Part shown: one piece after another, positions 6,335-12,652 of the stretch
Numbering within the stretch: the stretch's first letter is position 1
How the letters are laid out: every line of letters begins with the position of its first letter
NCBI GenBank assembly: GCA_043802345.1
Contig: JAZDLC010000028.1
Span: 1 to 16,305 of the forward strand
From: JAZDLC01 sp043802345
GTDB lineage: Bacteria > Planctomycetota > B15-G4 > JADJEK01
Reading direction: 5' to 3'
DNA length: 16,305 nucleotides
Notes under the pieces: generated by a model
Databases searched by the model: none
What the model saw: only the letters and a program-made list of their open reading frames with translations
What the model was told of the DNA's origin: nothing
Position numbers and translations under genes: made by a program

Positions 6335-7732
6335 ATGCGCCTGCTCCTCCTCATCCTCGCGCCCCTGATCGTCGGTCTGCTCTCCGCGGGCTGCTCCAGG
6401 AATTCCACTCCCCTTCCCGGCGGCGGGTCCGCAGCCGCCGAGCCCCCCGCCTTCCTCGACCTCAAGGAGCGTGACGTGCCCGGGCGGGTCTTTCTGGTCG
6501 GGATCGACGGCGCCTCCTGGGACGTGTTCGACGGGGTGCTGGCAGACGGCGTCATGCCCCGGCTGAAGGAGTTGACCGAACGCGGCTCCAAGGGCGAGCT
6601 GAGCTCGATGGACCCCACCGCCTCGGCCATCCTCTGGACCACCATCTGCACCGGAAAGCTGCCGAAGAAGCATGGCATCCTCGGCTTCGTGGCGACCACG
6701 GACGACGGCAGGGTGGTCCCGGTGTCGTCCACCCTGCGGAAGGTGAACGCGCTCTGGAATATCTGCAGCGAGGCCGGTGTCTCGGTCGGTTTCCTCGCCT
6801 GGTGGGTCTCGTGGCCCGCCGAGCCGGTGCGGGGCTTCATCGCCACGGACTATGCCTGGCCGCTGCGCAAGGACTCGCAAGGATTCGCCACGGGCTCGGA
6901 TGCCCAGGTCAAGCGAGAGGCGCGGACCTATCCGCCCGAGCTGATGAAGGAGCTGGAGCCGCTCAACCTCACGGAGGCCCGGCTGACCGCGAAGGCGCTC
7001 GACGAACTCGGCATCTCCGCCATTCCGCCGACCGGGGGGTATGCGATCCGCGATATCCTGCTGAAGGACATCTCCATCGGGCGCATGACGCAGCACATGC
7101 TCCAGAAGGGGAACCGCGAGTCGCTGTTCGCCACCTACTTCGACGGTTACGACGCCTACTGCCACGTGTTCTGGCCGGCGTACAAGGTCTTCTCCGCGGC
7201 CCGGAAACAGGGTGAACAGGCCCTGTCGAAGCTCGACCCGAGGCTGAGGGCGCTGGGGCAGGCGATGGACACCCACCTGGGCCGGATCGACTCGTACTTG
7301 GGATTCATCATGGACCAGGCCGGACCGGATGACACGGTGATGGTCATCTCCGACCACGGCTTCTTTGACAACCCCGGCCGCCAACCGATCGAGCGGACCT
7401 ACGGCGACTACATCGAGAACCAGGAGTTCTGGCACACCAAGCGCGGCATCATCGCCGCCATGGGTGGTCCGATCCGCCAGGGCCTGCCGGACCTGAAGGC
7501 CTCCATTCTCGATGTCACGCCGACGGTGCTCGCGCTGCTGGGGATGGAGGTCGCCGAGGACATGGACGGCGTGGTGCTGGCCCGGTTCCTGACGGAGAAG
7601 TTCACGAGGGAGCATCCGGTCGGGACGATCGCGACGTACGAGACCGGCGAGCGGCGCGCCACCGCCACGGAGAGTCCTTACGACGAGGCGACGATGGAGC
7701 GGCTCCGGCAGCTCGGCTACCTGGGAAAGTGA
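6335..7732 (+). CDS. Alkaline phosphatase-superfamily (type I phosphodiesterase/nucleotide pyrophosphatase-like) lipoprotein
   Basis: 465 residues from the ATG at 6335 (GGAAG upstream). The first 20 residues end in the lipobox LLSAGC with Cys20, so a lipoprotein facing the periplasm is expected. The catalytic core is recognisable: IDGASWD with Asp58 as metal ligand, PTASAILWTTICTG with Ser97 at the position of the nucleophilic Thr/Ser, KHGI, FDGYDAYCHVFW with Asp270 and His277, ISDHGF with Asp340-His341, and His367 in FWHTKRGI. This order matches the two-metal phosphodiesterase branch rather than classical PhoA. The protein ends in RLRQLGYLGK, an ending common in this branch. The substrate is unknown; nucleotide, phospholipid or glycan phosphodiesters are all possible. 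Its stop overlaps the convergent TMTC gene by 16 bases. Confidence 0.88.
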   Translation: MRLLLLILAPLIVGLLSAGCSRNSTPLPGGGSAAAEPPAFLDLKERDVPGRVFLVGIDGASWDVFDGVLADGVMPRLKELTERGSKGELSSMDPTASAILWTTICTGKLPKKHGILGFVATTDDGRVVPVSSTLRKVNALWNICSEAGVSVGFLAWWVSWPAEPVRGFIATDYAWPLRKDSQGFATGSDAQVKREARTYPPELMKELEPLNLTEARLTAKALDELGISAIPPTGGYAIRDILLKDISIGRMTQHMLQKGNRESLFATYFDGYDAYCHVFWPAYKVFSAARKQGEQALSKLDPRLRALGQAMDTHLGRIDSYLGFIMDQAGPDDTVMVISDHGFFDNPGRQPIERTYGDYIENQEFWHTKRGIIAAMGGPIRQGLPDLKASILDVTPTVLALLGMEVAEDMDGVVLARFLTEKFTREHPVGTIATYETGERRATATESPYDEATMERLRQLGYLGK

Positions 7733-9420
7733 CCGCCCGCCGGGTCCCGCAGCAGCTCCTCCAGGTCCAGAACCAGTTGCCGCGACCCCTCCACGTCGAG
7801 CGTTTCGGCCCTGCGCGCGTCTGCCAGGGCCTGTGCGTACCGTCCCAGCTCCGCGAACGAGCGCGCCCGGTAGTTGTACGCCGAGCCGTCGCCGCTCCTC
7901 CTCTCGATCGCGACCGTCAAGTCTCTCACCGCCGCTTCGTGCCGCCCGAGATGGTGCTCCGCCTGTCCCCGGTTCAGGTAGGCCGCAAAGAAACCCGCGT
8001 TCTTCCGGACGCACAGGTCGAAGTCCAGGAAAGCCTGCTCGTACTGCTGAAGAGCCATCCGGACCGCGCCGCGATTGTTGTACGGGTCGAGAAACGCCGG
8101 ATTGATGCGGATCGCCTGATCGAAGTCCTGAAGCGCCAGGTTGAAATCCCCCTTGGCGAGGCGGGCCACGCCCCGGCTGTTGAACGCGATCGCGCTCCCC
8201 GGTTGCCTGGCGATCACGTCCGTCCAGAGAGCCTCCGTGGTGCGCCAGACCTGGCATCTCTGGAAAGTCAGCGTGTCGAGCGCGGCCAGGACCAGCAGGA
8301 ACAGCACGAGCGCCGGCCTGCTCAGGGCCGGCCAGCGGCGGACCCAGGCGGCCGCGCCGCACGCGATCACCGAGAACAGTCCCACGTACGGCAGATAGGT
8401 GTACCGATCCGCGGTAATGGCGTTTCCCACCGGCAGGAGCTGGAGCACCAGCGCCACGGTCAGCAGAAAGAAGGCCGCGCCGAACATGAGCAGGCGAGTG
8501 CGCCGGAGCGAGAGGAAGAGCAGGACCGCGATCAGCAGCACCAGCGCCGGGCTCCCGTAGAAGGCGATCTTCTCGAAGGTTCCGGTCAGCTCGGGATACG
8601 GATGGAAGCAGGCCTGGTGGATCGGCGCGACGAACCTGCCGAGGTAGGTCAGCAGCGCGACGTTGGCGGCGGAGAAGCTGAAGAGCAGGGAGTAGCCGCC
8701 GGTCTTGATGGCGTCAGCCGACTCCTGAGCGTGGAGCGCCAGGAAGCCGAAGACGAAGGAGAGCAGGAAGAACGGGATCTTCTCCAGGAGAAGCCTCGAT
8801 GAGAACCGCCGCCCGCGGTACCAGTCGATCAAGAGCAGCACTACCGGCAGCGGGACGGCCGTCCCCTTGCTGAGAAGCGAGCAGAGGAACAGCAAGAGCG
8901 ACAGGATCAGGTATCGAGGGAAGGGTTCGCCGCGCTCGGTCCGGTCGAGATGGCGCACGTAGCTGGCGAGGGACGCCAGGAAGAAGCCGACGTACAGCAG
9001 CCCCTTCCGCTCGGAGACCCAGGCCACCGATTCCACGTTCTGCGGATGCAGGGCGAACAGCGCGGCGGCGACGAGCGCGGCGAGCGGCACCCGGAAGAGA
9101 AGCAGCACCAGCAGGAAGACCAGGGCGGTGTTGACGAGATGCAGCACCAGGTTGTCGAGGTGGTACAGCCAGGGCTGCTCCCCCGCGATCGCGTGCTCGA
9201 TGGCGAAGCTCAGGATCGTCAGCGGGTGGTAGTTCCCCGCGACGGTCGTGTCGGTGCTGAAGATCCGGCCGAGGTTCGCGCCGTCGAGACTCCGCACCAG
9301 CGGGTTCTCCAGCACGTACATCGGATCGTCCCAGTTGGTGAACTCGGCCCGAAGCACCGGGAAGAAGGCGCCGAAGGTGGCGAGGAGCAGCAGTGCCAAC
9401 AGCACCAGCCAGCGACCCAT
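7717..9420 (-). CDS. TMTC/PMT-like GT-C membrane protein with C-terminal TPRs
   Basis: 567 residues from the ATG at 9420. A GTG at 9450 is the alternative; it would overlap the galK stop as GTGA and add ten residues. About ten membrane segments follow. Signatures of the bacterial TMTC-like family (GT-C fold) are present: FTNWDDPMYVLENPLV (~27-42; the DD pair is the expected catalytic/metal acidic motif in the first periplasmic loop), NYHPLTIL (63-70), ALHPQNVESVAWVSERKG (123-140), and later NAITADRYTYLPYVGL. From about residue 407 to the end are at least three TPRs (AIAFNSRGVARLAKGDFNLA, DPYNNRGAVRMALQQYEQA, AYLNRGQAEHHLGRHEAA). Family members use polyprenyl-phosphate sugars to glycosylate proteins or lipids; the acceptor here is unknown. 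It is probably cotranscribed with galK. Confidence 0.85.
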   Translation of the reverse strand: MGRWLVLLALLLLATFGAFFPVLRAEFTNWDDPMYVLENPLVRSLDGANLGRIFSTDTTVAGNYHPLTILSFAIEHAIAGEQPWLYHLDNLVLHLVNTALVFLLVLLLFRVPLAALVAAALFALHPQNVESVAWVSERKGLLYVGFFLASLASYVRHLDRTERGEPFPRYLILSLLLFLCSLLSKGTAVPLPVVLLLIDWYRGRRFSSRLLLEKIPFFLLSFVFGFLALHAQESADAIKTGGYSLLFSFSAANVALLTYLGRFVAPIHQACFHPYPELTGTFEKIAFYGSPALVLLIAVLLFLSLRRTRLLMFGAAFFLLTVALVLQLLPVGNAITADRYTYLPYVGLFSVIACGAAAWVRRWPALSRPALVLFLLVLAALDTLTFQRCQVWRTTEALWTDVIARQPGSAIAFNSRGVARLAKGDFNLALQDFDQAIRINPAFLDPYNNRGAVRMALQQYEQAFLDFDLCVRKNAGFFAAYLNRGQAEHHLGRHEAAVRDLTVAIERRSGDGSAYNYRARSFAELGRYAQALADARRAETLDVEGSRQLVLDLEELLRDPAGGHFPR

Positions 9421-9446
9421 CCCCCGAGCTCTGCCCACCTCTGGCT

Positions 9447-10595
9447 TCACGCCGATTCCGTCCCTTTCCGGTCCCCTTTCCCTCCCAGCACGTAGAAGGA
9501 GGCGGTGAGTCCGAAGGTTTCCTGGTACCACGGCCCCACTTCCCTCTCGAGTCGGGCCGAGGCGTCCTCGCGGAGGAGTGCCACCAGGCACCCGCCCCAG
9601 CCGGCTCCGGTCAACCGGGCGCCCAGAACCTCGGGGAGGTTCAGTAGCCTCTCGACCAGCGCGTCGATCGGGCCGAGCGAGGCCTGGTAGAGATCCCTGA
9701 GGGAACGATGCGAGGCCGAAATCAGCTCGCCGCAGGTCTCGACGTCTCCTCGCTGCAGCGCGTCCCGGAAGGTGAACACCCGCGCGATCTCCCGGACGAC
9801 ATGCTCGGCCCGCATCCTGACGTTCTCTGCGAGGCCGCCGCCGAGAGTTTTCAGATCATCCACCGAGACCTCACGGAGCGACTCCAGGCCGGGGCGCTCT
9901 CTCGCCAGCAACCGCACCGCCTCGCGGCACTCTCCCACCCGGACGTTGTACTTTGACGTGGAGAGCTCCCGCCGGGTGCCGCTGTCGATCACGGCCACCC
10001 GCAGCCCGTCGGAAGGCAGCGGCACCTGCACGTAGCTGCGGTCCCGGCAGTCGAGAAAGAGGGCCTCCCGCTCCGATGCCAGGGCGCAGGCCATCGGATC
10101 CATGATCCCGCAGGCGACGCCCACCTGCTCCGTCTCCGTCCGATGGGCGAGCAGGGCCTCCTCCAGCGGCCTGAGCCCCAGGCGGAACACCTGGTTCAGC
10201 GCCCTGACGCAGGCGACCAGCAGCGAGGCGGAGGAGGAGAGGCCGGCGCCGACCGGCAGGTTGCCGCATACAGCCAGGTCGAACCCGCCGAGATCCTCTC
10301 CGCACACCTCCTCCAGCACCCGGACCAATCCCAGCGGGTAGACATGCCACCCGGTCGATTCGTCCTGCCCCAAGGGACGGCCGTATTCCCGGCTCGACAG
10401 GACCACCCTGCCATCGCGCCGCGGGCGCACCGCCACCAGGGTGCCGCGATCCAGGGCGATCGGCATGACTGGCCCGAGGTTGTAGTCGGTGTGCGATCCG
10501 ATCAGGTTCACGCGGCCGGGCGCGAAGCAGAAGACGGGCTCGCCCCCGCCTGTTCCATGGACCTCAAGGAAGAACTGTTCGAGCTCTCGTCTCAA
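9447..10595 (-). CDS. galK: Galactokinase-like GHMP sugar-1-kinase
   Basis: 382 residues, standard for GalK, from a TTG at 10595 with GGAG nine bases upstream. The frame stays open through the antisense of tRNA-His, but there is no ATG or GTG with a ribosome site nearer. Motifs: APGRVNLIGSHTDYN (25-39; the substrate loop is usually GEHTDYN), GLSSSAS (118-124, ATP loop), GIMD with Asp166 as catalytic base, SKYN with Tyr216, and LTGAGWGGC (328-336). The enzyme phosphorylates galactose at C1 for the Leloir pathway, supplying UDP-galactose. Two residues differ from textbook GalK: Ser34 for Glu at the sugar O6 contact, and Pro167 for Gln after the catalytic Asp. A different sugar (for example an amino sugar, uronic acid or deoxy sugar) is therefore possible. 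No galT or galE is adjacent. Confidence 0.85.
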   Translation of the reverse strand: MRRELEQFFLEVHGTGGGEPVFCFAPGRVNLIGSHTDYNLGPVMPIALDRGTLVAVRPRRDGRVVLSSREYGRPLGQDESTGWHVYPLGLVRVLEEVCGEDLGGFDLAVCGNLPVGAGLSSSASLLVACVRALNQVFRLGLRPLEEALLAHRTETEQVGVACGIMDPMACALASEREALFLDCRDRSYVQVPLPSDGLRVAVIDSGTRRELSTSKYNVRVGECREAVRLLARERPGLESLREVSVDDLKTLGGGLAENVRMRAEHVVREIARVFTFRDALQRGDVETCGELISASHRSLRDLYQASLGPIDALVERLLNLPEVLGARLTGAGWGGCLVALLREDASARLEREVGPWYQETFGLTASFYVLGGKGDRKGTESA

Positions 10596-10610
10596 GCCAG
10601 GGGACTCCCA

Positions 10611-10638
10611 TTGATTGCAGGATGCGCTATGGTATCGT
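10611..10638 (+). promoter_or_regulatory. Possible promoter for the tRNA-His/Arg pair
   Basis: TTGATT (10611-10616), 16 bases, TATCGT (10633-10638), about 65 bases before tRNA-His. This is a modest match. The region also has to hold the divergent galK promoter. Confidence 0.28.
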
Positions 10639-10702
10639 CCTGACCCCTCGGTCGTAGACAAGTCCAGTCGGGCCGGGGGAATTCGGACGGACAGTGACAC
10701 AT

Positions 10703-10780
10703 GGTGGGTGTAGCTCAGTCGGTTAGAGCGCCACACTGTGGCTGTGGAGGCCGCGGGTTCGAATCCCGTCACTCACCCCA
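10703..10780 (+). tRNA. tRNA-His (anticodon GUG), CCA encoded
   Basis: The acceptor GTGGGTG pairs with CACTCAC, and the extra 5' G at 10703 faces C73, the hallmark of tRNA-His (G-1). The anticodon stem CCACA/TGTGG encloses CTGTGGC with anticodon GTG. The T stem is CGGG/CCCG with loop TTCGAAT. CCA is at 10778-10780. Confidence 0.97.
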
Positions 10781-10809
10781 TCGTCCCGTCTGAAACCGGA
10801 CCGCAAGGT

Positions 10810-10886
10810 GCGCCCGTAGCTCAATTGGATAGAGTATCGGGCTTCGAACCCGAGGGTTGCAGGTTCGAGTCCTGCCGGGCGTGCCA
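10810..10886 (+). tRNA. tRNA-Arg (anticodon UCG), CCA encoded
   Basis: The acceptor GCGCCCG pairs with CGGGCGT. The anticodon stem TCGGG/CCCGA encloses CTTCGAA with anticodon TCG. The T stem is GCAGG/CCTGC with loop TTCGAGT, and CCA follows. It reads CGA and possibly CGG by wobble. It lies 29 bases behind tRNA-His, probably in the same transcript. Confidence 0.97.
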
Positions 10887-10922
10887 ACTTCGGTCACAGG
10901 TCAGGCCAGAGTCACCTCCGGC

Positions 10923-10950
10923 TTGACTTCGGCTTCCGGGCCGATAGAAA
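10923..10950 (+). promoter_or_regulatory. Promoter for tRNA-Lys
   Basis: TTGACT (10923-10928), 16 bases, TAGAAA (10945-10950). The predicted start is about 13 bases before the mature tRNA. This is the best sigma-70-type match in the window. Confidence 0.55.
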
Positions 10951-10969
10951 CAGGCTTTCGTTTGGAGAT

Positions 10970-11045
10970 GCCCTCTTAGCTCAGTCGGTAGAGCAGCTGA
11001 TTCTTAATCAGCGGGTCGAAGGTTCGAGTCCTTCAGAGGGTACCA
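10970..11045 (+). tRNA. tRNA-Lys (anticodon CUU), CCA encoded
   Basis: The acceptor GCCCTCT pairs with AGAGGGT. The anticodon stem GCTGA/TCAGC encloses TTCTTAA with anticodon CTT. The T stem is GAAGG/CCTTC with loop TTCGAGT, and ACCA follows. It reads AAG. Its 3' half is antisense to the end of the prmA-like gene. Confidence 0.97.
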
Positions 11046-11889
11046 AACGCTTCTTCCGCCCGGCGAACGCCAGCCACCGGCCCCGCCGGATCTCCCAGTC
11101 GATCAAGAGCCCCGCCGCGCAGATCCGCTTCCGCGTCCGCTCCCGCTCCGTGTCCCGGCAGCCGGAAAAAACGAAGAACGCCCCCGGCAGGAGCCGCCGG
11201 GAGAGCGGCTCCGCCCGGGTCTGGATCAGGTCATAGTAGAGGTTGGCCACGAGGCCGCCGAAGGCGCCCTCTACAGCGGCTAGATCGCTCAGGTCCCCCT
11301 GGGAGAAGGAACAAACCTGCTGGACGCCGTTCTGCCGCGCCAGGGTGCGGGCGGCGGCGGGAGAGTTCGGGTCGATGTCGATCCCGACCACCTCGCGGGC
11401 CCCGAGCAGCGCCGCCGCCACGGCCAGGATGCCGCTGCCGCAGCCGGCGTCCAGGATCCGCGCTCCTCGCGGGTCGAACCGCAGCAGGCCCAGCAGCGCG
11501 CCCCGGGTCGTGGCGTGGCGGCCGGTGCCAAAAGCGGCGCCGGGCAGGAGGCGCAGGGGCAAATCGTCCCGCCGCCGCTCCAGCCGCGCCTCGGGCGCCC
11601 CGATGCAGAAGCGGCCGACCCGGAAGGGGCGCCATGCCGTCCGCCAGCGCTCCTCCCAGTCCACGGGGTCCATCCGCTCGAAGCGGACCTCTCCCCCGCC
11701 CAGGGACCGGACGTCTACCTCGAACTGCTCGCGAAACTCCGGCGTGTCGAACTCGGCCGCGAGGAAGAGCCGCAGCAGCGACTCCTCCTGCTCGACCCCG
11801 GTGAGAGGCGGCCGCAGCAGCGCCTCCGCCAGCAGCTCCTCCAGCCCTTCCGGCGCAGCCACGCTGATCCGCGTCCACCCGTCCGTCAT
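11008..11889 (-). CDS. prmA: Ribosomal protein L11 methyltransferase-like (PrmA family)
   Basis: 293 residues from the ATG at 11889, with GGAGAGG six bases upstream. A longer frame to 11943 lacks support. The N-terminal ~120 residues form the substrate-recognition part. The SAM-binding part has GTGRHATT (121-128, the family's GTGTHPTT loop), ILDAGCGSGILA (145-156, motif I) and GIDIDP (169-174). ANLYYDLI (215-222) is where PrmA normally has ANILA. PrmA trimethylates ribosomal protein L11 in the cytosol. The changes in the TH loop and the NIL motif make this a divergent member; another PrmA-like protein methyltransferase is possible. The last ~12 codons lie antisense to tRNA-Lys, and the TGA falls in its anticodon stem. 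Confidence 0.8.
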   Translation of the reverse strand: MTDGWTRISVAAPEGLEELLAEALLRPPLTGVEQEESLLRLFLAAEFDTPEFREQFEVDVRSLGGGEVRFERMDPVDWEERWRTAWRPFRVGRFCIGAPEARLERRRDDLPLRLLPGAAFGTGRHATTRGALLGLLRFDPRGARILDAGCGSGILAVAAALLGAREVVGIDIDPNSPAAARTLARQNGVQQVCSFSQGDLSDLAAVEGAFGGLVANLYYDLIQTRAEPLSRRLLPGAFFVFSGCRDTERERTRKRICAAGLLIDWEIRRGRWLAFAGRKKRLVPSEGLEPSTR

Positions 11890-11932
11890 CCGGCGCCTCT
11901 CCAATCCGCGGCCCGGAGTCCGGACTGCCCGG

Positions 11933-11961
11933 TGGACATCCACCGCCCTCCATCCTACCCT
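11933..11961 (+). promoter_or_regulatory. Possible promoter for tRNA-Leu
   Basis: TGGACA (11933-11938), 17 bases, TACCCT (11956-11961), with a predicted start about 16 bases before the tRNA. The -35 is good and the -10 poor. Confidence 0.4.
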
Positions 11962-11983
11962 CCCCGGAAGTGCCGCAGGACCT

Positions 11984-12067
11984 GCGAGGGTGGCGGAATG
12001 GCAGACGCGCCAGATTTAGGATCTGGTGCCGAAAGGCGTGGGGGTTCGAGTCCCCCCTCTCGCACCA
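11984..12067 (+). tRNA. tRNA-Leu (anticodon UAG), CCA encoded
   Basis: A class II tRNA with a long variable arm (TGCCGAAAGGCGT). The acceptor GCGAGGG pairs with CTCTCGC (one G-U pair). The anticodon stem CCAGA/TCTGG encloses TTTAGGA with anticodon TAG. The T arm is GGGGG-TTCGAGT-CCCCC, and ACCA follows. Phage-like genes start right behind its 3' end, so it is a likely integration target. Confidence 0.97.
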
Positions 12068-12100
12068 CTCTATTTCGCAACGTATTACGCGAACGCACCA
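12061..12100. repeat. Short direct repeat of the tRNA-Leu 3' end, candidate attachment region
   Basis: CGCACCA, the last seven bases of tRNA-Leu (12061-12067), occurs again at 12094-12100. Between them is an inverted repeat TTCGC (12074-12078) / GCGAA (12089-12093). The arrangement resembles a recombination site or a small remnant, but 7 bases could be chance. Confidence 0.25.
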
Positions 12101-12240
12101 GAGCTTACGCCAGAGCAGGTCACTGAGGCCGACGCCACCGGACGCCACTGTGCATCACTGGATGTTCGGTTGCGAAGGGCACAAATAGGGGCACACGAAA
12201 CCGTGCTGTTGATCGCGCTCGCACTCCTCCAGCCGACCTC

Positions 12241-12513
12241 TCACTTCAACCGGGCCGCTACCCAGGCCGACACCAGGCCGAGGATCCCCACGATGAACGT
12301 GCGATTCCACCAGGCCTGCCGCCCCTCGCGATCCTCGAGCAGGGCCACCCGCGTATGAAGCACCTTCAGCCGGTCGACGCTCGCCTCGATCCGGTCGAGC
12401 TGGCCCCGCTCATCGGCAACATGGATGTTCACCGAGGCTGTCAGCCCCGCCAACTTCGAACTCACCTCCTGCAAGGTGGATTCGATCCGGCCCTGCCGTT
12501 CTTCGTCGCTCAT
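12241..12513 (-). CDS. XhlA-like coiled-coil membrane-anchor protein (phage lysis accessory?)
   Basis: 90 residues from the ATG at 12513, which overlaps the stop of the 44-codon ORF as ATGA. Residues 1-64 are highly charged and heptad-like (RIESTLQEVSSKLAGL, LDRIEASVDRLKVLHTRVAL), so a coiled coil is expected. Residues 71-87 (TFIVGILGLVSAWVAA) are one membrane helix near the C-terminus. This size and layout match XhlA-type proteins, which sit beside holins in phage lysis cassettes, and similar unnamed phage membrane proteins. The match is by architecture rather than by diagnostic residues. No endolysin or classical holin is seen between it and the tRNA, so its role in lysis is an inference. 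It is the last gene of the minus-strand operon. Confidence 0.6.
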   Translation of the reverse strand: MSDEERQGRIESTLQEVSSKLAGLTASVNIHVADERGQLDRIEASVDRLKVLHTRVALLEDREGRQAWWNRTFIVGILGLVSAWVAARLK

Positions 12514-12644
12514 CCCTGCACGCCCTTTCGGCTCTCTGCCATCACAAACCCCTTGAAAACGCTCCGGGGCCAACTCCTCGAGACGGCAAAAACCCGACCG
12601 ACTCCCCAGAGTGCACCCGTTTTTTCACGTCTCAAGCCGTTCAT
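12510..12644 (-). CDS. Small 44-codon phage-operon ORF, function unknown
   Basis: This frame encodes 44 residues (MNGLRREKTGALWGVGRVF at its start), rich in Arg and Lys, with no membrane helix or known domain. Three signs favour a real gene. AGGAG lies five bases before the ATG and shares bases with the TAG of the upstream gene. The ATG is eight bases after that gene's end. The TGA overlaps the start of the XhlA-like gene as ATGA. These spacings match those of the rest of the operon. If it is not expressed as a protein, the frame may serve only for translational coupling of the next gene. Confidence 0.55.
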   Translation of the reverse strand: MNGLRREKTGALWGVGRVFAVSRSWPRSVFKGFVMAESRKGVQG

Positions 12645-12652
12645 TTGATCTC

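Noticed and set aside
6314..8362. 682-codon minus-strand frame
   Set aside because: It runs antisense to the phosphodiesterase gene and out of frame with the TMTC gene; its composition is that of a high-GC shadow.
11231..12148. 305-codon minus-strand frame across tRNA-Leu
   Set aside because: It contains the GDSNPHAF antisense-tRNA shadow and is out of frame with prmA.
12026..12240. Possible remnant of an integrase behind tRNA-Leu
   Set aside because: The plus-strand frame shows no recombinase motif (no R...HxxR...Y pattern), so I treat the segment as non-coding.
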